DNA of 64,000 nucleotides. It comes from Bradyrhizobium sp. dw_78 (GTDB lineage: Bacteria > Pseudomonadota > Alphaproteobacteria > Rhizobiales > Xanthobacteraceae). The position numbers and the translations under genes were made by a program. The stretch is taken from NCBI RefSeq assembly GCF_018449525.1, contig NZ_JAAVUS010000003.1, positions 124,001-188,000 of the forward strand. Reading direction: 5' to 3'. Within the stretch, counting starts at the first letter, position 1; each line of letters starts with the position of its first letter. Shown in pieces: positions 38,470 to 47,488 of the stretch. The notes beneath the pieces were generated by a model, which did no database searches, was not told where the DNA came from, and saw nothing but the letters and a program-made list of their open reading frames with translations.

Positions 38470-39378
38470 ATGAACCGTCGATCGCGCGTAATCAGGGGCT
38501 GCCGTTTCGTGACTACGTTCAGGACGACGTCGCCGCGTCCGGCGTTTTGGCTGCGGCGGATGCCGGGCAGTCTCGCCGCGCTGGCGCTGCTGTGGCTGGC
38601 CGCCCCGCACACCGCCTCGGCGCAGGGCAAGCTCGACGCCCGCTACGAGGCGACGCTGGCGGGGATTCCCGTCGGCAACGGCGCCTGGACCATCGAGATC
38701 CTGGACGACCAGTTTTCCGCCGCCGCTTCCGGCGGTACCGCGGGACTGCTGAAAGCCTTTGCCGGCGGCTCCGGCACCAGCGCCTCGCAAGGCCGCATCG
38801 TCAACGGCGCTTTGGTCGCGACCAATTATGAAGGCACCGCGGCGTGGTCGAAAAAATCCGAAGTCATCCATATGACGCTGGTCAACGGCTATGTGAAGGA
38901 GTTCGCGATCGATCCGCAGCCGCCGGTCGATCCGGACCGGCTTCCGGTCACCGATGCGCAGCGTCACGGCGTGTTCGATCCGATGACCGGCGCGTTGTTG
39001 CGCGTGCCCGGCAATGGCGAGGTGCTCGCCCCGGATTCCTGCCGCACCGGCGCCGCGTTTTTCGACGGCCGGATGCGCTACGAGCTCAAGCTCGACTTCA
39101 AGCGCATGACGACGGTGAAATCCGAGACCGGCTACCAGGGCCCGGCGCTGGTCTGCGCGGTCTATTTCACGCCGGTCGCGGGCTATATTCCGGAGCGCCC
39201 GGTGATCAAATATCTCACCGCCCAGCGCAACATGGAGATCACCTTCGCGCCGCTGGCGGGTACCCGCATCCTGGTGCCCTACCGGATGGTGGTGCCGACC
39301 CCGCTCGGCACCGCGATGCTGGAAGCCACCCGGTTCGTCACCCAGGCGACGCCGCCGCGCGTCGCCAAGACGCAGTGA
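38470..39378 (+). CDS. DUF3108 family secreted protein
   Basis: The protein has 302 residues. A long basic N-terminus precedes a hydrophobic core (LAALALLWLAAPHTASAQ), so the real start may be a later codon, for example MPGSL. The mature part is beta-rich: KLDARYEATLAGIPVGNG, RIVNGALVATNYEG, RYELKLDFKRM and RMVVPTPLGTAMLEATRF in sequence. This is the DUF3108 pattern, a periplasmic lipocalin-like family of unknown role. It lies between rpmB (divergent) and the helicase gene. Confidence 0.85.
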   Translation: MNRRSRVIRGCRFVTTFRTTSPRPAFWLRRMPGSLAALALLWLAAPHTASAQGKLDARYEATLAGIPVGNGAWTIEILDDQFSAAASGGTAGLLKAFAGGSGTSASQGRIVNGALVATNYEGTAAWSKKSEVIHMTLVNGYVKEFAIDPQPPVDPDRLPVTDAQRHGVFDPMTGALLRVPGNGEVLAPDSCRTGAAFFDGRMRYELKLDFKRMTTVKSETGYQGPALVCAVYFTPVAGYIPERPVIKYLTAQRNMEITFAPLAGTRILVPYRMVVPTPLGTAMLEATRFVTQATPPRVAKTQ

Positions 39379-39386
39379 ACGCCGCC

Positions 39387-39521
39387 GTCATTCCGGGGCG
39401 ATGCCACCGGGTCCGCGCGAAACGCGGCCCGATGACAGGCTCCGTATCGAACCACGATGGACAATGGCGCATCGGAGAATCTCGCGATTCCGGATCGCCG
39501 CTTTGCGTCGTCCGGAATGAC
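39387..39521. repeat. Dispersed palindromic repeat, family A (copy 5)
   Basis: It opens with GTCATTCCGGGGCGATGCC and closes with GTCCGGAATGAC. It contains ATGGCGCATCGGAGAATCTC. At 135 bp it is the longest single copy apart from the 45.7 kb one. Confidence 0.8.
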
Positions 39522-39810
39522 GATGCGCGCGGAATCCAGTTGACTCTTTGCCGCTTCTGATTCGACTCCGCCATCGCGCCATCTTTAGGAATTTCGCCGG
39601 AAAACAGCAGCTTGTGAGACCGCAGCAAACTTGATCTAGTGCGATGATGGATGGCCAACGCGAGATGTTGCGGTGAACGAAGCAGGACATAGGGCTGAGT
39701 CAGCGATTCGGGCGCGATTTGTTCCCACCCCGTTCCAGAGCTTAAGCCACTGTCGAACAAGCGTCGCAAAGTGAGACACTTATCAAGTCAGGCGACGACA
39801 GCAGCCCGAA

Positions 39811-39890
39811 GCGTTTTCGAGCGAAGTGGATGCCGGTTCGCGTCAGGAAAGCGCGTCACAACAAAAGGATAAAGCCCCGCTTCTGACAGG
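39811..39890 (+). repeat. Dispersed repeat, family B (copy 3)
   Basis: It reads GCGTTTTCGAGCGAAGTGG, ATGCCGGTTCGCGTCAGGAA, AGCGCGTCACAACAAAA and GCTTCTGACAG. It ends about 27 bases before the helicase start. Confidence 0.75.
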
Positions 39891-39916
39891 ACCAGGACCG
39901 GAGCCTCAACGAAACC

Positions 39917-42900
39917 ATGGCCTTTTCTCCCTCAGTGGCGGCGTTCACCCAGGAACGCGCTCCCGGCGCCGGCGTCACCGCCGTGCTCGGGCCGACCAAT
40001 ACCGGCAAGACCCATCTCGCCATCGAGCGGATGCTGGCGCATTCGTCCGGCCTGATCGGCCTGCCGCTGCGGCTCTTGGCGCGCGAGGTCTATAACAAGA
40101 TCGTCGACCGCGCCGGCGCGGAGTCCGTTGCGCTGATCACGGGCGAGGAGAAGATCAAGCCGCCGAAGGCGCGGTTCTGGGTCTCCACCGTGGAGGCGAT
40201 GCCGCGCGATCTCGACGTCTCGTTTCTGGCGGTCGACGAAATCCAGATCGCGGCCGATCTCGAACGCGGCCACGTCTTCACCGACCGCATCCTCAACCGG
40301 CGCGGCCGCGACGAGACGCTGCTGTTGGGTGCGGCGACGATGCGCCCGATTATCGAGCGGCTGCTGCCGGGGGCGTCGATCGTCACCCGGCCCAGACTGT
40401 CGCAGCTCGACTATGCCGGCGACCGCAAGATCACGCGGCAGCCGCGCCGCACCGCGATCGTGGCGTTTTCGGCCGATGAAGTCTATGCGATCGCCGAACT
40501 GGTCAAACGACAGCATGGCGGGGCGGCCGTGGTGCTGGGCTCGCTAAGCCCGCGCACCCGCAATGCCCAGGTGGCGATGTTTCAGAACGGCGACGTCGAT
40601 TATCTGATCGCCACCGACGCGGTCGGCATGGGGCTCAATCTCGACGTCGATCACGTCGCCTTCGCCTCCGACCGCAAATATGACGGCTATCAGTTCCGCC
40701 GCCTCAACCCGTCCGAATTCGCGCAGATCGCCGGCCGCGCCGGCCGCGCCACCCGCAACGGCACCTTCGGCACCACGGGGCGCTGCGCGCCGTTCGAGCC
40801 GGAACTGGTCAATGCGTTGCAGAACCACACTTTCGAGAGCGTGAAGATGCTGCAATGGCGCAATCCGAAGCTGGATTTCGCCTCGCTCGGCGCGTTGCAG
40901 GTCTCGCTGGCGTTGTCGCCCGCGCATGAGGCGCTGACCCGCGCGCCGATCGCGGAGGATCAGCGGGTGCTCGATCACGTCGCGCGCGACGCCGAGGTGC
41001 GCGAAATGGCGCATGGCACGGCCGCGGTGGAGCGGCTGTGGGACGCCTGCCAGATCCCGGATTACCGCAAATTGTCGCCGGCGGCGCATGCCGAACTGGT
41101 GGCCACTTTGTATGGTTTCCTGATGAAGCGCGGCCGCATTCCCGACGCCTGGTTTGCGGCCCAGGTCGATCAGGCCGATAACGCCACCGGCGATATCGAC
41201 ACGCTGTCGGGCCGGATCGCGCAGATCCGGACCTGGACCTTCGTGGCCAACCGGCCGGACTGGCTGGCCGACGCCGAACATTGGCAGGGGATTACACGCG
41301 ACGTTGAAAATAAATTGTCCGATGCGCTGCACGAACGGCTTACGGAGCGTTTCGTTGATCGCCGGACCAGTGTATTGATGCGCCGCCTGCGGGAGAACAC
41401 CATTTTGAATACCGAAATCGGCAAGACCGGCGAAGTGATCGTCGAAGGCCATGTCATCGGCCGGCTCGACGGCTTTACCTTTGCGCCCGATGCGGCGGAG
41501 GCCGGTTCCGACGCCAAAGCCTTGCAGGCGACCGCGCAAAAGGCGCTGGCCGGCGAGATCGACGCGCGTGCCGAAAAACTGGCCGAAGCCCCCGACGACC
41601 AGTTCGTGCTGGCCTCCGACGGCACGCTGCGCTGGACCGGCGATGCCGTGGCCAAGCTGGTCGCGGCCGAGGAGGCGCTGCATCCGCGCATCCGCATCAT
41701 TGCCGACGAGCGCCTGAGCGGGGCGCCGCGCGAGAAGGTGCAGGCCCGGCTCGATCTGTGGCTGAAGACCCATATCGAGAAGCTGCTCGGCCCGCTGTTC
41801 GAACTGTCCAAGGCCGAGGACATCACGGGGATCGCGCGCGGCATCGCGTTCCAGATGGTCGAGGCGCTCGGCGTGCTGGAGCGGCAGAAGATCCAGGGCG
41901 AGATGAAGGATCTCGATCAGCCTTCGCGCGCAAGCTTGCGCAAATACGGCGTGCGGTTCGGCGCCTATCATATCTATTTCCCGGCGCTGTTGAAGCCCGC
42001 GGCGCGCTCGCTGGCCTCGCTGTTATGGGCCGAAAAGCAGGACAACGCCGATCTGTCGGCGCTGTCGGGCGCGCAGCATCTGGCCTCCAGCGGCCGCACC
42101 TCGTTCCCGATCGACAAGGCGCTGCCCCGCGATGCCTATCGCGTGCTCGGCTACAAGCAATGCGGCGAACGCGCGGTGCGCGTCGACATCCTGGAACGGC
42201 TCGCCGATCTCATTCGCCCGGCGCTGGCGTGGCGCGAAACCGTGTCGGGCGAAAAGCCGGCCGGTGCGTTCGACGGCCGCGGCTTTGTCGTCACCCAGGC
42301 GATGACCTCGCTCACGGGGTCGGCGGGCGAGGATTTCGCCTCGGTGCTGCGCGCGCTCGGCTATCGCATGGAGCGCCGCCCGCCACTGCCGCCGAAACCG
42401 GCCGTGGCCGAAGCGCCCGCCGCCGAAGCGGCGCCACCTGAGGTGGTGTCATCCGAGACGGCCGCACCCGACGCGGCCTCCTCCGGGATTTCCTCGCCGG
42501 AGGCGATCTCGTCGGTGTCCACCGAAGCCGACGCCATCGGCGTCGAGCCGGTTGCGGCCGCCGAGACCGGCGATATCGCTGACATCACGGAGGACGCGCC
42601 GCCGGCCGTCGAAGAGGCCCCCGCGCCGTCGGTGGCGTTGTTGCCCGATATCGCCTTCGCGCCGGTGACGGCGACAGAAGAGCCGGCGCCGGCCGATGCG
42701 CCGCAGCAGGAATCTCGGGAAGAACCTGTTGCGACCAGCGAGGCCGATGCCGCGCCGGATATGTCGTCGGGACCGGTCGCCGCCGAAACATCGGCCGAGA
42801 TCGCCGCGCCGGTCGAGGCCGCTGTAACCGCTGACGCTGTCACGGAAGCGGCTCCGGAAGCGCCGGCCGAACCCGAACTGGTCGAAGTCTGGCGGCCCGG

Positions 42901-43444
42901 CGGGCGTTCGGAAGACCGCAGGCCGCGTCACGAGCGCCATCGCCAGCGTCATCCGGGTCCTCAGGATGGCGCACAACCCGCCGCTGCTTCGGGTGAAGCC
43001 GGCGAGGGCGACAAACGCGAGCATCACCGGCGCGGAAGGCGGCATCAGGATTTCCGCAAGCCCCGCGCCGACGCACCGGCGGAAGCCGCCGCTCAATCCC
43101 AACCCGGCGCCGAAGCTGCGACGACGACGCAAGCCCCGCGTGAGGACAAGGGCGGCCGGCGCGAACGGTTCGAAGGCAAGGGCCGGGACAGGGACGGGCG
43201 CCGGGATAAATTCCAGGGGGCTGGTAATAAGGGCCCTCATGATAATAAAGGCCCGCGCGACAAGGGTTCGCGCGACAGGGCTGGCCGCGACGGCGGCCGC
43301 GACAAGCGCGATGGCGGGCCATCGCATCGCCAGTATGCGACCAGCGCCAGCCCGCGCGAGCGCGACCGTCCGATCGATCCGAATTCGCCGTTCGCCAAGC
43401 TGGCGGCGCTGAAGGAACAGCTCGCCGCCGGCCGGAAGGATTAA
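39917..43444 (+). CDS. SUV3/MgpS-like superfamily 2 helicase with disordered C-tail
   Basis: The protein has 1175 residues. The helicase core is SUV3-like: Walker A GPTNTGKT (25-32), DEIQ box (VDEIQIAADLERGHVF), ATMRP, LGSLSPRTR, ATDAVGMGLNLD and QIAGRAGRATR. A central helical region (about 330-830) is alphaproteobacterial-specific. The last 350 residues are low complexity: first acidic and Ala/Pro-rich, then highly basic with RG, RD and DK repeats. SUV3 is a mitochondrial RNA helicase of the degradosome, so a role in RNA turnover is likely but is an inference. The S4-domain gene follows after 41 bp. Confidence 0.88.
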   Translation: MAFSPSVAAFTQERAPGAGVTAVLGPTNTGKTHLAIERMLAHSSGLIGLPLRLLAREVYNKIVDRAGAESVALITGEEKIKPPKARFWVSTVEAMPRDLDVSFLAVDEIQIAADLERGHVFTDRILNRRGRDETLLLGAATMRPIIERLLPGASIVTRPRLSQLDYAGDRKITRQPRRTAIVAFSADEVYAIAELVKRQHGGAAVVLGSLSPRTRNAQVAMFQNGDVDYLIATDAVGMGLNLDVDHVAFASDRKYDGYQFRRLNPSEFAQIAGRAGRATRNGTFGTTGRCAPFEPELVNALQNHTFESVKMLQWRNPKLDFASLGALQVSLALSPAHEALTRAPIAEDQRVLDHVARDAEVREMAHGTAAVERLWDACQIPDYRKLSPAAHAELVATLYGFLMKRGRIPDAWFAAQVDQADNATGDIDTLSGRIAQIRTWTFVANRPDWLADAEHWQGITRDVENKLSDALHERLTERFVDRRTSVLMRRLRENTILNTEIGKTGEVIVEGHVIGRLDGFTFAPDAAEAGSDAKALQATAQKALAGEIDARAEKLAEAPDDQFVLASDGTLRWTGDAVAKLVAAEEALHPRIRIIADERLSGAPREKVQARLDLWLKTHIEKLLGPLFELSKAEDITGIARGIAFQMVEALGVLERQKIQGEMKDLDQPSRASLRKYGVRFGAYHIYFPALLKPAARSLASLLWAEKQDNADLSALSGAQHLASSGRTSFPIDKALPRDAYRVLGYKQCGERAVRVDILERLADLIRPALAWRETVSGEKPAGAFDGRGFVVTQAMTSLTGSAGEDFASVLRALGYRMERRPPLPPKPAVAEAPAAEAAPPEVVSSETAAPDAASSGISSPEAISSVSTEADAIGVEPVAAAETGDIADITEDAPPAVEEAPAPSVALLPDIAFAPVTATEEPAPADAPQQESREEPVATSEADAAPDMSSGPVAAETSAEIAAPVEAAVTADAVTEAAPEAPAEPELVEVWRPGGRSEDRRPRHERHRQRHPGPQDGAQPAAASGEAGEGDKREHHRRGRRHQDFRKPRADAPAEAAAQSQPGAEAATTTQAPREDKGGRRERFEGKGRDRDGRRDKFQGAGNKGPHDNKGPRDKGSRDRAGRDGGRDKRDGGPSHRQYATSASPRERDRPIDPNSPFAKLAALKEQLAAGRKD

Positions 43445-43485
43445 GGCGTTCGAGCGAAAGCCTGCCCCGTTTCGGATGAGGTGAT

Positions 43486-43755
43486 TTGGAGCGCCAGCGT
43501 CTGGATAAATGGTTATGGCATGCGCGGGTGGTGAAAGCCCGCGCCAGCGCCGCCGCGCTGGTCGAGGCCGGTCATGTCCGCATCAACGGCGTGCGCGAGA
43601 AGGCTCCCGGTCACGGCGTCAAGGTCGGCGACGTCGTGACGATCGGGCTCGATCATGGCGTCCGCATCCTGAAGGTCATCGGGTTTGCCGAGCGGCGGGG
43701 CGACGCGCAGGCCGCGCGCGGGCTCTACGACGAGGTACGGGAGCGGCCGGCATGA
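43486..43755 (+). CDS. S4 domain RNA-binding protein (Hsp15-like)
   Basis: The protein has 89 residues. It starts with TTG at 43486; the GAGG at 43478-43481 supports this start, and no ATG in frame lies nearby. The whole chain is an S4 domain: [45 protein letters not shown]. Hsp15 frees stalled 50S-nascent-chain-tRNA complexes. It is close behind the helicase, so they are probably co-transcribed, giving an RNA-handling pair. The C-terminal DEVRERPA is typical of this group. Confidence 0.9.
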   Translation: MERQRLDKWLWHARVVKARASAAALVEAGHVRINGVREKAPGHGVKVGDVVTIGLDHGVRILKVIGFAERRGDAQAARGLYDEVRERPA

Positions 43756-43909
43756 CGCCTGCGGCTTTCCGGCAATTTCTTGCTTTCGGGCCGTCCCGGT
43801 CTGGCGCAGAACCGGCTGGAAACGTTTCGCGAAAGCGATCCGCTTCCCTTGCGGCTGCGGACTTCCTGCGCTAGCAAGCCACTCAAAATCGATCGTTTCG
43901 GAGTTTTGG

Positions 43910-44248
43910 ATGACTTACGTCGTCACTGAAGCCTGCATCAAGTGCAAATATACTGACTGCGTCGAAGTCTGCCCGGTGGACTGCTTTTACGAAGGTGAGA
44001 ACATGCTCGTCATCCATCCGGATGAATGCATCGATTGCGGGGTGTGCGAGCCTGAATGCCCGGCCGATGCGATCAAGCCGGATACCGAGCCGGGGCTGGA
44101 GAAATGGCTCGGGGTCAATTCCGAATACGCCAAGAACTGGCCGAATATCACCCAGAAGAAGGAATCCCCGGCGGACGCCAAGGATTTCGATGGGGTCGAA
44201 GGCAAGTTCGAGAAATATTTTTCTCCGAAGCCGGGTACCGGCGACTGA
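43910..44248 (+). CDS. fdxA: Seven-iron ferredoxin FdxA
   Basis: The protein has 112 residues. The Cys pattern matches the Azotobacter ferredoxin I family: C9, C17 and C50 for the 3Fe-4S cluster and C21, C40, C43 and C46 for the 4Fe-4S cluster, with extra C12 and C25. The C-terminal extension ([17 protein letters not shown]) is also family-typical. It carries electrons in the cytosol. The open frame extends upstream but the ATG at 43910 matches the family start. It stands in the conserved order S4 protein-fdxA-carD. Confidence 0.96.
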   Translation: MTYVVTEACIKCKYTDCVEVCPVDCFYEGENMLVIHPDECIDCGVCEPECPADAIKPDTEPGLEKWLGVNSEYAKNWPNITQKKESPADAKDFDGVEGKFEKYFSPKPGTGD

Positions 44249-44280
44249 TTATCGCGTTTTGAGTGCTCTGCCCCGGACCT

Positions 44281-44364
44281 TGGATGGCGGGATGGTTTCC
44301 GGCTCGCGCCAGGAAAGGTGCGGCAAAAAATAGAGCCTCGGTTCTGATTCCATCAAAACCGTAG
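44281..44364 (+). repeat. Dispersed repeat, family B (diverged copy 4)
   Basis: The landmarks GGATGG, TTTCCGGCTCGCGCCAGGAA, AAAAAATAGAGCCTCGG and TTCTGATTCCATCAAAACCG keep the order of family B with many substitutions. Confidence 0.6.
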
Positions 44365-44492
44365 CCCGGCAGGCCGCCGCGGGGACACAAAACGGTGAGC
44401 GCCAGCCGGCCTTGCTGCCCGTTCGTTTAACCCTAACAGCGGTTGATAAGACCAAAACTGCTCGCGCAGGGGCTGTGCGGAGCCGTAAATCA

Positions 44493-44520
44493 TTGATTTT
44501 TGCGGAAAATGTGTTATATT
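44493..44520 (+). promoter_or_regulatory. Likely carD promoter
   Basis: TTGATT and TATATT are separated by 16 bp in an AT-rich patch. The -10 matches the consensus at five of six positions. A start near 44527 gives a leader of about 90 nucleotides before GTG 44619. Confidence 0.5.
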
Positions 44521-44618
44521 TCATACAATGCAAGCCGAACCCGGCCATGCGTATCTTGTGGCGTAAGAGGTTCCCGTAAAAACATCGAACAGGGGCGTGG
44601 CAGTTCCGCGCGCAGGCT

Positions 44619-45602
44619 GTGTCACAGAAAACGCGTAAAAAGAGTGCTTCCAAGAGTTCAAAGAGTGCGAAAAAAGTCGCTGCGGCGAGCCGTGGTGCAA
44701 CCAAGAGCCGTGCCCGGGCGTCTCTGACGACAAGGACCGCCCCCAAGGCTTCGGCTGCAAAGTCCTCCAAAAACAAAAGAAGCTCAATGCCCCACAAGAC
44801 TGCGAAAACTGCCGGTAAAGCGACCGGATCGAAGGCCCCTGCTTCGAAGGTCGCCGCCAAGACTGCTGCACCGAAGACCGTCGCCAAGGCTCCTGTTGTC
44901 AATAAGGCTCCCGTCGTCGCCGCCAAGGCGCCCGTTGTCAACAAGGCTCCGGTGAAGCCGGTTGCCGCTGCCCCTCGCGTCGAGGAGCCGAAGAAGGTGC
45001 TGACCCAGCGCCAGGGCTTCAAGACCAGCGAATTCGTGGTTTATCCCGCGCATGGCGTCGGCCAGATCCTGGCGATCGAAGAGCAGGAGATCGCCGGCGC
45101 GAGGCTTGAGCTGTTCGTGATCAATTTCATGAAGGACAAGATGACGCTGCGGGTGCCGACCGCCAAGATCGCCAATGTCGGCATGCGCAAGCTGTCGGAG
45201 CCGGCGCTGGTCAAGAAAGCGCTGGAGACCCTGAAGGGTCGCGCGCGCGTCAAGCGCACGATGTGGTCGCGCCGGGCGCAGGAATATGAAGCCAAGATCA
45301 ATTCGGGCGATATCGTCGCGATCGCGGAAGTCGTGCGCGATCTCTATCGCTCGGAGTCGCAGCCGGAGCAGTCCTACAGCGAACGTCAGCTCTATGAAGC
45401 CGCCCTCGACCGTCTGTCGCGCGAGATCGCCGTCGTGCAGCATGTGACGGAAACCGAAGCGGTCAAGGAGATCGAAGGCCAGCTCGCCAAGAGCCCGCGC
45501 CGCGGCGCCAAGGTCGAGACCGAAGCCGGCGCGGCCGACGAGGCCGATGCGGATGAGGCCGACGACGGCGACGATACCGCGGTTGCGGACGAGGCGGCGT
45601 AA
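44619..45602 (+). CDS. carD: CarD-family transcription regulator with Lys/Ala-rich N-terminal tail
   Basis: The protein has 327 residues from GTG; an internal ATG at 44787 would give about 271. The CarD/TRCF RNA-polymerase-interacting domain begins at about residue 133 (FKTSEFVVYPAHGVGQILAIEEQEI) and is followed by a helical DNA-binding part (KRTMWSRRAQEYEAKINSG, LYRSESQPEQSYSERQLYE). CarD binds the RNA polymerase beta subunit and stabilises open promoter complexes. The first 130 residues look like a histone H1 tail (KSAKKVAAAS, KAPVVNKAPVV repeated). The C-terminus is acidic. Confidence 0.9.
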   Translation: MSQKTRKKSASKSSKSAKKVAAASRGATKSRARASLTTRTAPKASAAKSSKNKRSSMPHKTAKTAGKATGSKAPASKVAAKTAAPKTVAKAPVVNKAPVVAAKAPVVNKAPVKPVAAAPRVEEPKKVLTQRQGFKTSEFVVYPAHGVGQILAIEEQEIAGARLELFVINFMKDKMTLRVPTAKIANVGMRKLSEPALVKKALETLKGRARVKRTMWSRRAQEYEAKINSGDIVAIAEVVRDLYRSESQPEQSYSERQLYEAALDRLSREIAVVQHVTETEAVKEIEGQLAKSPRRGAKVETEAGAADEADADEADDGDDTAVADEAA

Positions 45603-45625
45603 GCGCTTCTTTTGCAGAATGAGAA

Positions 45626-45664
45626 ATGAAAAGCCCGGTCCGAAAGGCCGGGCTTTTTGTTGGT
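45626..45664 (+). terminator. Intrinsic terminator of carD
   Basis: AAAGCCCGG and CCGGGCTTT form a nine-base stem around a short loop (TCCGAAAGG), followed by TTTTTG. It starts about 28 bases after the stop. Confidence 0.8.
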
Positions 45665-45669
45665 TGGTT

Positions 45670-45786
45670 GTCATTCCGGGGCGCAAGCGGAGCGAGCGAG
45701 CCCGGAATGACGAAGTTGCTGCGCGAGATTCCCCGATGCGCAATTGCGCATCCGAGGTCTGGTCCTTCGGCCCATCCCGGAATGAC
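45670..45786. repeat. Dispersed palindromic repeat, family A (copy 6)
   Basis: A compact hairpin (45670-45711, GTCATTCCGGGGCGCAAGCG to CCCGGAATGAC) is followed by GAGATTCCCCGATGCGCAA and a second CCCGGAATGAC end at 45786. It lies between the carD terminator and the M48 gene. Confidence 0.8.
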
Positions 45787-45796
45787 AGCTACGCCG

Positions 45797-47296
45797 TCAA
45801 TCCACCACGATCTTGACGCGATCGCGAACCTTGACCTGGGTGTGGTCGTCGAGGCCGTTGAGGACGCGGAAGCGGTCCACCGGGCGGTCGACGCCGGTCA
45901 TGCGGTGCGACAGCGATTCCACGGTATCGCCGGGCTGCACGGTGATGACCTTGATGCGCAGCGGCCGCGCCGCCTGGATCTCGTCCAGCGTCAGCCGGCG
46001 GAACGAATTCACGGTCTCGCGGGCGTTGCGTTCGCTCTCGGTGGTCTTCTGCTTGGCGGCGAAGATGAAGCGGTAGACGTCGCTGCCGAAGCGCAGCGCA
46101 TAGACCTTGAATTGCCAGTCGTCGGTATGCGCGCTGGCGGAGGCCGCTGGGAAACCGTTGATGGTCTGGTCCTCGATCGAGGGCTTGTCGACATTCTCCA
46201 TCCAGCCGGAATTGAGATAGTCGCCGAGGCTTTGTTCCGCCGCCACCCGCACGACGTCGAAGCGCATCGCCTGCGAGCCGCCCTCGCGCACGCCGATCAC
46301 GGCCTGCGCGGTATTGTCGAGCGTGAAGGTGTCGGGCGCGGTAAAGGTGAAACCGAGCTTGGGATGCAGGAAGCGGTGGCCGCGCACGAATCCTTCGCTC
46401 GGATCCTCGCCATAGACGATGTTGTCGATCGCCGCGAGATAGTCCTCGCGGTCGCGCTCGCCATTGTCGGGTGAGGCATATTGCTTCGCGCTGGCCTGGG
46501 CGCTCTGGATCCGCTCCGGCGTCGCCGGATGCGATGACAGGAAGTCCTGGGTGCGCGGATCGTCGGTCGGGGTTTTTCCTGCCTTCAGATCGGCGTTGCG
46601 CTCCATCGACGTCAGGAAACGCGACGCGCCATAGGGATCGAAATGCGCGCGCGCCGCGATACCGACGCCGATGCTATCCGCCTCGAATTCCTGCTGACGC
46701 GAAAAGCTCGCCAGCGTCAGCTTGGTCTTGGCGAGCGCCAGCGCGGTCATGTCCGGATCGTTGCCCATGTCGTTGACGACGCGGGTCACGACGGCGGCCT
46801 GGCGCGCCTGGTCCTCGCGGATCGCGGCGTGCTTGGCCAGCACATGCGCCATCTCGTGCGACAGCACCGAGGACAGTTCGGAGGTGTCGCAGGCCAGCGC
46901 GATCAGGCCGCGGGTCACGTAAAGCTGGCCGGTCGGCAGCGCGAAGGCGTTCACCGCGCCGGAATTGAGGATCGTCACCTTGTAGGCCTGGTCGGGCCGT
47001 TCGGAAGCGGCCACGAGCCGGTCGACCGTCTTGCTGATCAGCGCCTGAAGTTTGGGGTCGTCATAGGCGCCGCCATAGGATGACAGGATGCGTTCATGCT
47101 CGCGCTCGGAGGCGGGCGTCGGGGCCACCGTGCGCGCCGCGACCGCCGGCTTGGCCGGACTTGGCGCCGGGGCGGCGGTCTGGAAGCGGCCCATTTCGCC
47201 GCAGCCGGAAAGCGCGATCGCCATACACAGCAGAACGGGAGCCGCCCAAAGGTGGCAGCCTGTCCTTCCCTCGCGCCGTCCCGCTCGCTTCGACAC
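45797..47296 (-). CDS. M48 family metalloprotease lipoprotein with C-terminal LysM-like domain
   Basis: The protein has 499 residues. It has a lipobox (IALSGC, Cys32). The zinc protease motif is H146-E-M-A-H150 with a third ligand Glu in RQQEFEADSIG (about 202-204). A domain of unknown type follows (about 300-440), and the end (VITVQPGDTVESLSHRM, FRVLNGLDDHTQVKVRDRVKIV in sequence) is LysM-like, binding peptidoglycan. It resembles BepA/YfgC and LoiP-like proteases, which control outer-membrane protein assembly. It acts in the periplasm, anchored to a membrane. It is convergent with carD. Confidence 0.9.
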   Translation of the reverse strand: MSKRAGRREGRTGCHLWAAPVLLCMAIALSGCGEMGRFQTAAPAPSPAKPAVAARTVAPTPASEREHERILSSYGGAYDDPKLQALISKTVDRLVAASERPDQAYKVTILNSGAVNAFALPTGQLYVTRGLIALACDTSELSSVLSHEMAHVLAKHAAIREDQARQAAVVTRVVNDMGNDPDMTALALAKTKLTLASFSRQQEFEADSIGVGIAARAHFDPYGASRFLTSMERNADLKAGKTPTDDPRTQDFLSSHPATPERIQSAQASAKQYASPDNGERDREDYLAAIDNIVYGEDPSEGFVRGHRFLHPKLGFTFTAPDTFTLDNTAQAVIGVREGGSQAMRFDVVRVAAEQSLGDYLNSGWMENVDKPSIEDQTINGFPAASASAHTDDWQFKVYALRFGSDVYRFIFAAKQKTTESERNARETVNSFRRLTLDEIQAARPLRIKVITVQPGDTVESLSHRMTGVDRPVDRFRVLNGLDDHTQVKVRDRVKIVVD

Positions 47297-47371
47297 CGCC
47301 GCCGCTCTTGTTTCCGCCGGCGAGGGTCTGATCGCTTGTCCGCGATCAAACCTCCGCTTCGGCCTCTCGTT

Positions 47372-47437
47372 TGGGCATCATCTTGTCCGAAAACCGGATT
47401 CCGCGTCGCGCCAACGCGGCCCGCCGGATCATGCCCT
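47372..47437. repeat. Inverted repeat, family D (copy 1)
   Basis: GGGCATCATCTTGTCCGAAA and GGATCATGCCC are the ends of an inverted repeat with AACCGGATTCC in between. It lies in the gap upstream of the M48 gene. Confidence 0.6.
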
Positions 47438-47488
47438 ATATCGTGATCCGATCGGATTGAATCGGATCACGATTTTATCTCTTTGTCT

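Larger units (their letters stand above)
39379..39916. other. Repeat-bearing intergenic region before the helicase gene
   Basis: Of these 538 bp, 39387-39521 is a family A repeat and 39811-39890 is family B. The 39530-39800 part has lower GC and no supported gene. An antisense frame there runs straight into the repeat. Confidence 0.6.
44249..44618. other. Intergenic region between fdxA and carD
   Basis: These 370 bp hold a diverged family B repeat (44281-44364) and the likely carD promoter (44493-44520). No further gene is visible. Confidence 0.6.

Noticed and set aside
39338..39769. Antisense frame of 143 codons before the helicase gene
   Set aside because: About half of it is translated family A repeat, so it is unlikely to be a gene.
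43752..43874. 40-codon open frame overlapping the S4 gene stop by ATGA
   Set aside because: The overlap looks like coupling, but the sequence has no domain, no signal peptide and poor codon pattern. A family comparison would be needed to keep it.
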